NCBI GenBank assembly: GCA_014058105.1
Contig: JACGCM010001166.1
Location: forward strand, 2,604,001-2,668,000
Length of the DNA: 64,000 nucleotides
From: Kingdonia uniflora
Taxonomy: Eukaryota; Streptophyta; Magnoliopsida; Ranunculales; Circaeasteraceae
Direction: 5' to 3'
In this document: positions 55,100 through 64,000 of the stretch, in pieces
Numbering within the stretch: the stretch's first letter is position 1
Layout: each line of letters starts with the position of its first letter
The notes under the pieces: generated by a model
Databases searched by the model: none
The model's input: the letters and a program-made list of their open reading frames with translations, nothing else
Told to the model about the DNA's origin: nothing
Made by a program: the position numbers and the translations under genes

Positions 55100-57162
55100 T
55101 CAAACTTTCTCACCCCCAACCTCAGGAATCAAAGTCATGGACTTAGGGGTTACCATATTACTAAGAGACAGGCCGACATTAACCAAGGGCTTTTCCTGAA
55201 CATCGACATCCCCGAATTCTCGAGCTGGCTCAGTTTCTACTCCCTCGGCCTCATTATCTTCCTCTGTCTCATAATGACACAGGGTCTTAGGATTGATGCC
55301 CAGCTGGTCGAGGTGCATGACACATCGATCAGCGTCTACCTGCCTCTCTTGCACAACCTTTTAAAAATTGATTTTATTTCCAACCAGGTGAGCTTCATAC
55401 TCTGCTACTTTGACAGCATGTCCAGTGATAACCTTATTCGATGCTCTCTCATAGGTCACCTTCAACTCAGTCAATGCCATGTCAACAATTGTTTGGGTTG
55501 CCTGCCTGGCTACCACTAGAGCTACCTCTAGCTCGGCCACCTTTTGCGCGAGTCTCACTACTCTCGCTCTATCGACTTGCTGACAATCAAGCTCGCGGCC
55601 CAGAGCAAGAAACTTGGCAGCACCCTACAAAGACACACTATCAACATTAAGAATATTTAAATATGTAGTACTACAAAGCAATTACACAGCCAAAATAATA
55701 TGAAACTTTTATCTCTTGAATGCATAGCTCAACTTGCTTTAGAATAGACGTGAGGTTTTTTCATACCATCGCCTCCAGTCAATACTCGACCACTCCTGAC
55801 ACAGAGCCCCACACCTCAACCTCATTAGTCTCATCCACAAGCCTAGTACATTGCTCATGCTCATCTCTCTTCCGCTTGTGTGACAACAATGAACTCTCCG
55901 GCCCAACATGCATCGTCGTTGTATCGACCCCTTTACCAAGATTTTTCTTCCCCACTATCGCTCCCGTAGTTGCCCGACCCCCAGTTTTTTTGCTTTTATT
56001 CTTGGGTTGAGCTTAAAACGTACTAGAGACATCGTCCAGTTGGTCAACATCAGTGGTCAAAGGAACTCCTACTTTCGATGCCATCTCTTGCTTCTTTTGG
56101 CCTTGCCTTTTCTTCACAAACGCCACCCCCTTAAGCTTAGCGTCTTTATTACTCACCCTAACTCTCGGTAGCTCGAGTGAATTAAAAATCTTGTTGACCC
56201 TCTCGTCATCTTCTTGCAACACAGTATCAAGATAACTCGGCTCCAAGGGTATATCTAGTGGTCGCAGAACTGCATAAACAAAAGAGAACAACCAGTTAGT
56301 CAATCGACTAAGAGATTGACATAAATACCATAAAATCTAATACACAAACCTACCATGTTTATTCACACAATTAGTTAAAGCTAATTCTGGTTCTCGAGAA
56401 CTCTACTCCCAGACGCCCTCGACCAGTACCAAGGTCTCATTCCAGTATCAACCATTGGTACTCATGTCATAGAACCATTGATGACTACTATCACTTTTTA
56501 CGTGATATGTGGTTTTTTACGGGATACAAACCATTTAATAGTAAGCCACAATATCAAGCGTTGAAACAGTCGGCTGTCTAGATTGAGCCAGGTCCCTTTT
56601 TCAATACCTCTATTACCCACATCATTTCATAAATATTGTCGTTCAACTGACATGGCACCACGTCAAAAAAGTTTAAAACTTCTTCCACCAAGTTACTGAA
56701 AGGGATCATCATACCCAGCCTCAACTATCCCAGAAATACTAGTATACCAGAATTGACGTGATCTCGCAGATCCCCGTCGTAGAGCATGATAGTCACATGT
56801 GAACTGATAAAGTACTTATCACAATACAACCTCAATTTTTTCTTGTGAAAACTTTCCACGGGCACTTCTTCGCCTTCTTTCATGTTATTTCCTCCTTCCT
56901 CATTGACTGGCTTACCATCCTCAACTCCTCGGTCGTCGTCGGTCACTTCACTATCCTCTACCTCGTCATTGGGAGATACATGCGGTCGAGATGTACCTTC
57001 CTCGAATACTCTCACAGTGGGGGCATCATCAGTAATATCCTCCATTGACGTATCTTCATCACTTTCGAATGGATTATATCGGCCAGATGGTGAGAACCCA
57101 CTCATGTCTAAATCATTTATGTCAAAGTCTAGCAACCTATTAATAGTTTCCCGGGTGTGCAT
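55100..57162 (-). pseudogene. Antisense ORF of gypsy H
   Basis: Starts MHTRETINRLLDFDINDLDM at 57162. An acidic region (SDEDTSMEDITDDAPTVRVF) is followed by KKLRLYCDKYFISSHVTIML and MIPFSNLVEEVLNFFDVVPC, which resembles the 'putative gypsy type transposon' family PF04195 (remembered pattern, not searched). Further left are MTNWLF... (56303-56013), a Lys/Gln-rich piece, a coiled-coil-like stretch VAELEVALVVARQATQTIVD (55558-55361), and an acidic C-terminus (55354-55100). Stops and frameshifts, or introns, separate the pieces. Function unknown; such antisense genes are known from Tat elements such as Grande. Confidence 0.65.
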
Positions 57163-58981
57163 TTACCTGTAAAATTGAGCGAATGGTCAGTCAGGTCAAA
57201 ATTGATAACAACCAATCTAAGGTCAGTATGCATTTTTTATGCTTCAACATCGTTACACCCATGCCATTCGAATAGACGGAACACAATGTTTTGGTCGTTC
57301 ATTTTAACGGCATCTACAATATACTACCTCGATGCCAACCATCACATAACTTTTAGTTCACGTGGGAATCAAGGGTCAATACCATAATTTCTTTCCAAGC
57401 TCTATCTGCTTACAAGTTTTTACCACAGTTGCTCATTACTAGGATCTACCATTAAAGGAAAATCAACAATTAACTTTTCAGGATGGTCCAAGCCAAGCTA
57501 CAAGAATGCCTGTAATGGCGAACCTCAATTTAAAAACTGACACCTAATGAGAGTGAAATAGACTTACCGGTATTCGTGGAAGCTTGCCCAGCGGCGTCCA
57601 AAATATTTGAACCTTGTCCTCGTCTGATTATAGCCACGCAGAGACGGTCACCAGTATGTAGCGTTATTAAGTGAGAAAGCTTTTTGTAGTCTATGACAAT
57701 GCCAAGGGGTGACAAGTTAAAAGGTCAACACAGCAACCGTAGGCGGTTACCAAGGCTCCCACGCTATCCTTCTCTTTCCCTCCCTCTCTCTTTAGTTATT
57801 AAATTTAAATATACCCCCCCAATATTTTTCCTACCTTCGTTTGGCTCTCTTTGATCTCTCTATCCTTGTATATTTTTTCTATCTTCCTACATATACCAAC
57901 CTCGCCTCCACCTGTTTATAATGCCCAATGCTTACTTACAGTTTCTAGTCACATTTTCAACCAGTCGACCTACATTCGATCATTATAGCCCGACATCGGC
58001 CTACAAGCCCAACATTCATAATACTACCCTGGCATCTACTCTATATACCGAGTTCAAGGATGCTACCCACAAACCCAAAGGACTACAAGGTCGCATAACT
58101 TTTCAAAAACATGTATAACATTACCCCTATCTATTCGATCTCAGGCACAACAGGACTCTCTCATAGCATTTATCTATACAATAAGCATATCATCTTGCTC
58201 ACTCGATCAGTTGAGAACAAGTCGTTATCGACCGCTAATCCAGGAAAGCATCTCCATATACATTATAAACCAAAAATGAGGGAGAAGTTTGATTTTTCTC
58301 ATTCCTCAAAGCCCGCAGGCTACATTACATACATCAGATCAGAAGAACAAAAAAGACACAATACACACAACAACCTTAAACAAGAATATCAACAAAAAAA
58401 CCACCCGCTAACCCCAACAGTCATGTACGGCCCCACCATCACCCCCACTACCCGTTGTAGCTTCGACGTCCTCACCTCGAATCGCGTCCTCAACAATCAT
58501 GCGAAGCACTAGCTCGCGGTGCACCACTTCCCACAATCTCATTATGGAAGGCATTACACCAGAAGAGTTGGTCAAATTCTACCAACTGCTCGACATTAGA
58601 CATACCAGTCAGATTCCTCTACGGGCCAAGGAATATGAACAGTCAAGGGCAGCCTCCCAAAATACATCTCCCTCATTTCAATAATCTTGATGGGCGAGCC
58701 TCCCTTCTACTGTATGTTGACACCTTTTCAAGTGAGTTCTTACCATGTCGATGAGAGAAAGTAACGAAAATGTTCAAAGGTGATTAAGAAAACTAATCAC
58801 AGGGATTAACTTTTACAGTAAATTCAGGGTTTAGGTATTAAATGCCTAAGCAACGTAATCAGTGCAGAGTATTAATTCCCTAAGTATCCATAAACCAGCC
58901 AACTCTGCCAGTTTTGAGGTCTTTGCATCTTCTTCTTAGTAGTAATCCCCCTGCACGAAGAACACGCTACTTAATCACAGC
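57163..58981. other. Gypsy H 3' non-coding region
   Basis: No domain recognised. The minus strand near 57780 is GA-rich and could be the promoter side of the antisense ORF. Short plus-strand ORFs (for example 58111-58512) match nothing I know. Confidence 0.4.
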
Positions 58982-58995
58982 TAAGAGGGGGCGAT
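58982..58995 (+). other. Gypsy H polypurine tract
   Basis: TAAGAGGGGGCGAT directly precedes the 3' LTR; it would prime plus-strand synthesis. Confidence 0.75.
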
Positions 58996-59509
58996 TATAG
59001 TAGCCTACTCGATCATATCGATCATTGTAGTAACCTACTTGATCGTATCGATCATCAATAGCCACACTTGATAGGACCCGAATACTCGACTTCAATCGCA
59101 ATTAGGATGCAATACCAACAATCGAGCAAATGGCGTGTACCACCTAAAGCAGAGACAACTGTAAAGTAGAATAAACAAGTAGTGACCAGTTGTGTAAAGG
59201 GTAGAATGGGAATAACTCAAATAAACCTGGAGGACTTCCCTAGAAAACCTATAAATAGGAGAGGGAGGACCAAAAGGAAGGAGGAGGGCAAAAATATACT
59301 CAACTATACAACAAATAATCTTTTGTTATTTAGACGAAAGGATATATACATCATCATCATAGTTTAAAATCCTCCAAGGAGTTCGTAAGAAATCCTCTTA
59401 ATTGGAACTCACGCATACACTTTGCAATTTCCTTTGGTTATTAGACCTTTATTTACCTTCTCTGCGTTGTGAGGTCGATTCAGGGTTATCCCAAAAATAT
59501 GCCCTTACA
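58996..59509 (+). repeat. Gypsy H 3' LTR
   Basis: 514 bp, same length as the 5' LTR with no indels seen. It begins TATAGTAGCC (second base G to A) and ends GCCCTTACA. Confidence 0.92.
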
Positions 59510-59514
59510 GTATC

Positions 59515-59875
59515 ATATTTTTTAAGGGCTTCCTAAACGTCTTTCATAGACTTAGATATTTAGTATAGGTCATACAGTTCATCGGGAAGTCCATTCGAAA
59601 TAAAGTTCCTATACTTAAATTTGGCCTCATTCTAATTAGAAACCAGTTTTAAAATGGTCTCATAATAAGTGTCATCAGTCTCTTCATCGTTAATAAGGAT
59701 AGATAGTTCAGGAGTTGGAGGTAGATGCATATCCATAACGTACGCAACCTCTTTTAGAGTTAGGAAGAAGAACATCTTGCTCTTCAACCTCTTAAAGTTC
59801 AAACCCTCAAATTTTGATGGGTTGTTGGAGTTATATCTAAGTGTGTTTGAGATAAGTGGCATCCTAACCATACAG
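59515..59875 (-). pseudogene. Copia F gag, N-terminal part
   Basis: MVRMPLISNTLRYNSNNPSK is followed by FEGLNFKRLKSKMFFFLTLK, the conserved copia gag core. It continues leftward with stops until interrupted by gypsy H at 59514. Confidence 0.8.
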
Positions 59876-59900
59876 TTCTAAATAGAAAGTTTCCTAAAAT

Positions 59901-60122
59901 TGTTGGCAAATTAAAAATTGTAATTAGAAAGTAACACCTGAGTACTCTTGAGTTTGGGAGAGTAAATCCCGATCTGCCCAAATTATCCTGGCAGTAGCGA
60001 TCGACAACTCCTCTAGGATATAACCAACTTGTAAGAATGCCATGTTTGAGATGAGAACTAAACTTAGAGTACCAATGTAACAAAGCACCTTCGATCTCTT
60101 AATCGTAAAAAATTAGTAAAGC
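59901..60122 (-). repeat. Copia F 5' LTR remnant
   Basis: Matches the 3' end of the left LTR (shared blocks include gagtaccaatgta.caaagc and accttcgatctcttaatcgt) and ends TTTGCCAACA. It is cut off at 60122 where LINE I begins. Confidence 0.8.
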
Positions 60123-62540
60123 TGGTCTATGTGGGGCCGAGTAATATGTTTAAATTTCCATTGTTCAAAACGCGGGTGTTGGTGTGTACGTCGTGCCGAT
60201 TTTTGTATATGATCGGGGTCGTTAACAAGACTGGTATAAGAGAAGCTGTGGGTATGTGAAAGTGTTGTCATTATAATGCATACCTTTGCGGGGGCTGAGG
60301 AGTCCCCTGCATCGTCACCCGTAACGGTGTGATCTTGGGATTGCTTGCGCTTACCTACCGCTGTGGAAGAAGAAGGTGCATGGCTGTCTTCGGTTTGTGT
60401 TTCCGATGCAAAAATTTCGTGAGATGCCGGCGTGTGCCAACCGGAGCTCTCCGTCTAGGAAACACCAAGTTCAAAGGGTTTCGAATCATCTGTCGAGGCC
60501 GAGAGAGGCAGAAGATTTGCTCCCATAGACAAAGGTTTGGCTGAGCCGTTGGTTGTATGAAGGTGAGTCAGGGTGGTTCTTAGGGGAATGGGCTTACTAG
60601 GTAGGCCCTGAGACAATGGGACCGGGCTGGGGGTGAGATCGATATAAAATGGGCTAGGTTGGTTGTGACATGCAACGGGTGAATTGGGTCGGCCTGCCCC
60701 GAAGTCCAACATGCGAGGTGTGATCTGTATATCCGAAAATGTAGTGGGCTCAGGGTGTTTTTGGTCTATGAGAAGGGTTTGTGGGCTCGAAGTAGCAGCG
60801 GGCTGAGGGTGTGAGTTGAGGTCTCGTCCCAAGAGAAGAGGGGTGGGTCTTTGGGGAGGAGTATGAAGTACGCTAAGTTCAAACGGTACCCGACAGTTTT
60901 GATGATTGGATGTAAATGGTGGGGTCTTGGCTGGTAAATCATAAATGCTGAAAATACTTCCTGATACATCAGTCGGTTTTGGACTCTCTTGCAGTCTCGG
61001 GGGGAGAACCCTGCCAAATTTGCATGCATATTTCGGTTGTAACCCTAGAACTGTGAGTTCGTAGATCACCGGAATTGATGAAATCCGAGCTCTGATGTTC
61101 CTCGTAACAACTTTGACATGGTCGAGAGGGCTGACCGAAGAGATGCTGCTGGTATTGGATGAGCTCACGAGAGGTTGGTGCATACTGAGAGTGGCGAGTG
61201 ACGGCTTCATATCGAGACCACGAGTCAAGTTTTATGATGGCGCTTTGTATAATGTTATTAACCCCGATTCCTTCGCTGTCGTCGGCGTGGTCTGCATTTA
61301 TGTGTTTCTGGCTTGGGATAGGGTGAGGATTCTCCGACTGATATGGGTGTGTGTGGGATTTTTTGTAAAGTTGTTGGATAGCTGCATTGGGCGAGTGCTT
61401 GGGAGGATTGACTTGAATGTGAGCTCCGTATGGGAAGTCGTAATTGCCGGTAATGTCGAATCGGTTCCGTTCCTGTAGAATAATAGCAAATTTCGAATAG
61501 AGAGCACGTGAGTGAGAGATGATTCCACACATAGGGCAAAAACCTTCTAAATGCTCGTATTTGGCTGGGAGCCGAGCCACTCCTTAATTTCCCGGTCGAG
61601 GTACATTGATGGATAGGATCAACGGTTTGTCTGTAAACAAGTTAACTTGGATCCGGACAAAGCCATTTTTTGTATGTTTGAACTCGACCAAACGGAGATC
61701 GTCTTTCACGTATTCCCCGAGCTTGTTACCGATGGAAATGTGGGTAACCGGGTCAAGGAGGCAGCATGGAATCCCGGATACTTGCACCCAACACAGGTAG
61801 TGAGAAAAGCTTAACTTAGACTGATGAAGGAGAGGGTCGAACTGCTGTTGGAGGATGGAGAAACCAAAAATGTTGGCCGGCGGAGTAGCAAGAATGGTCT
61901 TTTAGATGACTTGTGTTTTGAAGTTTGCCTTAAAAACTTTGGAGTCTTGCTCAAAAGCTAGCGGTGGAATAGAGGGAATAAGTTTTTCCCATTCTCACCG
62001 AATGTTGTCGCTAATGACTTGCTCCTTTTGATGAGGGGAGATAAACTTGAAAGCTATGGCTTATTTGCAGCTATTCTGCAGCGAACCCCATTCCGAGGAA
62101 TCAAAGGTGAGGTCCTGGGAGGGATCATGCGTCGAACATTGTTCTATTAGTTCAGTATGATCACGGTGCTTTTGGCCATCCTTGTAGTCGGTCATAGGCA
62201 TGTTAGTGGATGGGAGTGCGTAAGCTGGCGAGGAGAGCAGAACTAGAAGAAATAGAGGAAGAGAGTGGAAGTTTTGGACATGGTCTGCATGGGGAGTGTG
62301 TGAGAGGGATTAAGGCATATTTGTGGATGGGTGGGGTCATAGGCAGAGGGGTGTGGAGCAGGCAGGAGGAGTGACAGGGTTGGAGGGGGGGGGAGGATGG
62401 AACTGCTTAGGGTTTGAGGAAGAGTGGGAGAGAAGAAGGGGGAGCTGGAGATGGGTGAAATTAAAAACTCTTTTTAAGAGCTTTGTACCACTCTCCCTCA
62501 AGATTCGATGGCAATCACCTGTCATAGTTAAAACCTAGAT
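60123..62540 (-). mobile_element. LINE I: 3'-truncated L1-type element (5' UTR and ORF1 only)
   Basis: On the minus strand the C-rich 5' UTR (about 62540-62202) is followed by ORF1. The sequence ends about 0.3 kb after the main ORF1 part, at 60123, against the broken copia F LTR. No ORF2 and no poly-A are present. Confidence 0.75.
60300..62201 (-). pseudogene. LINE I ORF1 (DUF4283 / zinc knuckle)
   Basis: Probable start MPMTDYKDGQKHRDHTELIE at 62201. Core HYLCWVQVSGIPCCLLDPVT, IGNKLGEYVKDDLRL, VRIQVNLFTDKPL, then LEGFCPMCGIISHSRALY, where the last Cys of CX2CX4HX4C is Tyr. A long Pro/Ser/Thr-rich tail (61228-60455) ends FELGVS-stop, and a Lys-rich piece follows. Clearly related to LINE G ORF1, with the same order of motifs. 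Several in-frame stops (near 62060, 61585, 60455). Confidence 0.82.
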
Positions 62541-62718
62541 ATATTTCTTACTATGACCTCAAATTCTAGTTGTGTGAAATTAAAAATGCCCTTTGCCGTA
62601 CTAGAGAGCTCACGATCGCCCAGATTTTGTTGCCTGCATGTTTGAACTAAATAGCCAGGCTTTAATGTAGGAAATATATGACAATTCATATTTAGTCATT
62701 GTGTCACACATGTTTAGA
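62541..62718. other. Short AT-rich stretch, no feature
   Basis: Nothing recognised; it may be the 3' untranslated side of the ORF to its right. Confidence 0.3.
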
Positions 62719-62925
62719 TTATTGAGTTCCAGAAACAGGGGCTTCCGAACATGAGCGCATTACTTTCTCTTGGTCACGAGTTCTATATTCGTACTGAAGA
62801 ACATATTGATTAACTATTATGCGTCGAGTTTCCAGATCCAAAATAAAATTTGGTGTATTTTCATTCCGTGAAGAAGTATATGGGCCACAGATCGTGCGGT
62901 CAGGTAACATGAAGGCTCCATGTAT
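62719..62925 (-). CDS. Unrecognised ORF, possible terminal exon
   Basis: The frame reads GAFMLPDRTICGPYTSSRNE, NTPNFILDLETRRIIVNQYV, LQYEYRTRDQEKVMRSCSEA, PVSGTQ-stop. Composition is even, it has no low complexity and it matches none of the transposon proteins here, so it looks like a conserved coding segment. A start Met (62910) exists, but the frame stays open to about 62940. It could be a last exon cut off by copia J, or a transposon gene I do not know. Confidence 0.35.
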   Translation of the reverse strand: MHGAFMLPDRTICGPYTSSRNENTPNFILDLETRRIIVNQYVLQYEYRTRDQEKVMRSCSEAPVSGTQ

Positions 62926-63556
62926 TGATAATCGAGGTAGCTAATCTCTCTTCTACGATAAGAACGATACTTGGAATAAGCTCTAACAGGACAACAATCA
63001 AACAAGAACACAAGAATTCCTAGAGAAGGGAAGTGGAAAACCCTTTCGGATAAAAAACTACTCCCCGAATAATATACTATGATGATCAAACAGGTTACAA
63101 CGATCTCTCCAAGCTTCTCAAGCTTTAATGGAGTCTCTCAAATTCTAGGTCTCTAAAATTAAACTCACTCAAAGAAAAGATAGCTTAAACAAATAAACTA
63201 AGTCTCCTTAATTTACTAGGGAACTAAAATACAAGTAGAACGGATCTCGAGGCAAACTTAACGTCCTAGAATAACATCCAAGGTAAACCTACGCATAGTT
63301 CGTTCGAACAACTCCAAGCTCGTTCGTATGACTTTAACGATAATTTGTCTCCAGCCCTAGAAATATGTAACTCATTTGAACGACATCCAAGCTCGTTCGA
63401 ACGACTTCGGCGAACCAAGTTCCAAAACGCAAAAGCAGAGATCTCGTTTGAACTCCCTCCAAGTTCCTTCAAACAACCCCCATTTTCGTTCGAACGACTT
63501 CGACAATTTTAGTCTTCGACAATTTCTTTCTTCACAGTTTGAGTTTGCACCCAACA
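62926..63556 (-). repeat. Copia J 3' LTR
   Basis: The start at 63556 is firm (PPT plus TGTTGG). The U3 region contains a cluster of TTCGAACGA / CGTTCGAAC motifs at about 63301-63500. The left border is a guess. Confidence 0.55.
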
Positions 63557-63639
63557 ATCTCCCACTTGATATCGAATCCCGTAACCCATCACAAGATCTC
63601 CAAATGAATTGCTCGCACTACTCGGACCTTCAATCTTAA

Positions 63640-64000
63640 AGACCCACAAAAGTTGTTCATGTCGTCAACTTCCGAAAAGTTACCACCTTCGTAAAGATAT
63701 CGGTCAGTTTACATTAGTATAAATCTTCATAAGTTTCAACACACCATCCTCGAGGAACAAGCAAATATAGTGATATCAAATATCAATGTGCTTGGTCATT
63801 GAGTAAAAAGCTAAATTCGTTGTTAAGTGTATAACGCTTTGACTATCACTATACAGCTTAAGAGAAAGTTATTCTCTACCAAGCTCTTTCATCAACCCTT
63901 TTAGCCAAGCCATATCCTTGCATGCTTCCGTAACCACAACATATTCCGTCTCCGTCGTAGACAAAGCTATAATCTTCTGTAGACTAGAAACCCATGTAAC
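63640..64000 (-). pseudogene. Copia J RNase H
   Basis: VTWVSSLQKIIALSTTETEY, VVVTEACKDMAWLKGLMKEL, then a stop, LKLYSDSQSVIHLTTNLAFY and TKHIDI are the E, D and H regions of copia RNase H. Stops interrupt it. RT would lie to the right of the window. Confidence 0.85.

Larger units (their letters stand above)
48305..59509 (+). mobile_element. Gypsy element H (Tat lineage), 11.2 kb
   Basis: 514-bp LTRs at 48305-48818 and 58996-59509. Flanks are GTATT (48300-48304) and GTATC (59510-59514), a 5-bp target duplication with one change. Order: PBS, gag, protease, RT, RNase H, a second archaeal-type RNase H, integrase, tandem repeats, antisense ORF, PPT. A second RNase H after RT, a long 3' region with tandem repeats and an antisense ORF are known hallmarks of the Tat clade. 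By eye the LTRs differ at about 35 of 514 positions. It is inserted in copia F gag. Confidence 0.9.
38099..60122 (-). mobile_element. Copia element F (Tork/TAR-like), nested host of LINE G and gypsy H
   Basis: Minus orientation. Pieces from right to left: 5' LTR remnant (60122-59901), gag start (59875-59515), [gypsy H], gag end (48299-47891), protease (47720-47450), integrase (47310-46807), [LINE G, RT lost], RNase H end (39682-39400), PPT and 3' LTR (39090-38099). Removing H rejoins gag in frame through the target duplication. Left flank: ATAAC (38094-38098). The right end is lost at 60122. Confidence 0.85.
62926..64000 (-). mobile_element. Copia element J, 3' end (continues beyond window)
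   Basis: The minus strand carries the end of copia RNase H (64000-63640), then GTGGGAGAT (63565-63557) as polypurine tract, directly followed by the LTR start TGTTGGGTGCAAACTC (63556). The left LTR border is uncertain, about 62926. Confidence 0.75.

Noticed and set aside
55700..57400. Plus-strand ORFs opposite the gypsy H antisense ORF (for example 55720-56010, 56882-57172)
   Set aside because: Ser/Phe/Leu-rich shadows of the more coherent minus-strand reading.
38099..60122. Integrated pararetrovirus or other viral sequence
   Set aside because: Domain orders (gag-protease-integrase-RNase H with LTRs; gag-protease-RT-RNase H-integrase with LTRs) are those of copia and gypsy retrotransposons, and no coat, movement or envelope gene was seen.
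60329..61478. Plus-strand ORFs over LINE I ORF1
   Set aside because: The minus strand shows the recognisable DUF4283 and zinc knuckle motifs, so these are shadows.

Overview
The window is nuclear DNA of a flowering plant, probably a eudicot. It is AT-rich, its genes are split by large introns, and it carries LTR retrotransposons of the copia and gypsy superfamilies, L1-type LINEs and a tRNA-derived SINE. There are no operons, prokaryotic signals or CRISPR arrays. All family assignments are by eye; no search was run.

The only host gene I can reconstruct lies on the minus strand between 37864 (start codon) and 4318, running off the left edge. Ten exons (138, 229, 83, 39, 19, 54, 128, 69, 86 and 110 nt) join in frame with GT/AG borders and no stop. 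They encode 318 residues of an organellar 5'-3' exonuclease / flap endonuclease of the DNA polymerase I 5'-nuclease family, resembling Arabidopsis At3g52050 (OEX1). The metal-binding acidic motifs are present. The helix-3-turn-helix region and C-terminus should lie left of the window. The introns are swollen by transposons: element A (813-3159), the related element B (5854-~7200) interrupted by an antisense copia (7203-10038), a short LTR element D with a tandem duplication (11179-13511), a gag-only LTR element E (32136-35039), a SINE (about 35225-35383), and about ten LINE fragments in both orientations.

From 38099 to 60122 lies one very large nested block. A minus-strand copia element (F) has its 3' LTR only 234 bp upstream of the exonuclease start codon and in the same orientation. 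Its body is interrupted by an almost complete plus-strand LINE (G, 39683-46806) and by an 11.2 kb Tat-type gypsy element (H, 48305-59509). H sits inside the copia gag and is flanked by a near-perfect 5-bp target duplication. H carries gag-protease-RT-RNase H-integrase, an array of about 89-bp tandem repeats and an antisense ORF. To the right are a 3'-truncated LINE carrying only ORF1 (60123-62540), an unrecognised short ORF, and the 3' end of another copia element (J) leaving the right edge.

All mobile elements contain stops or frameshifts and look defective; the nuclease gene looks intact as far as it is visible. The points most worth following are possible use of the copia LTR as the nuclease promoter, the minimal uORF overlapping its start codon, and the hairpin-forming tandem array in the Tat element. 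I found no convincing wholly new biological system.
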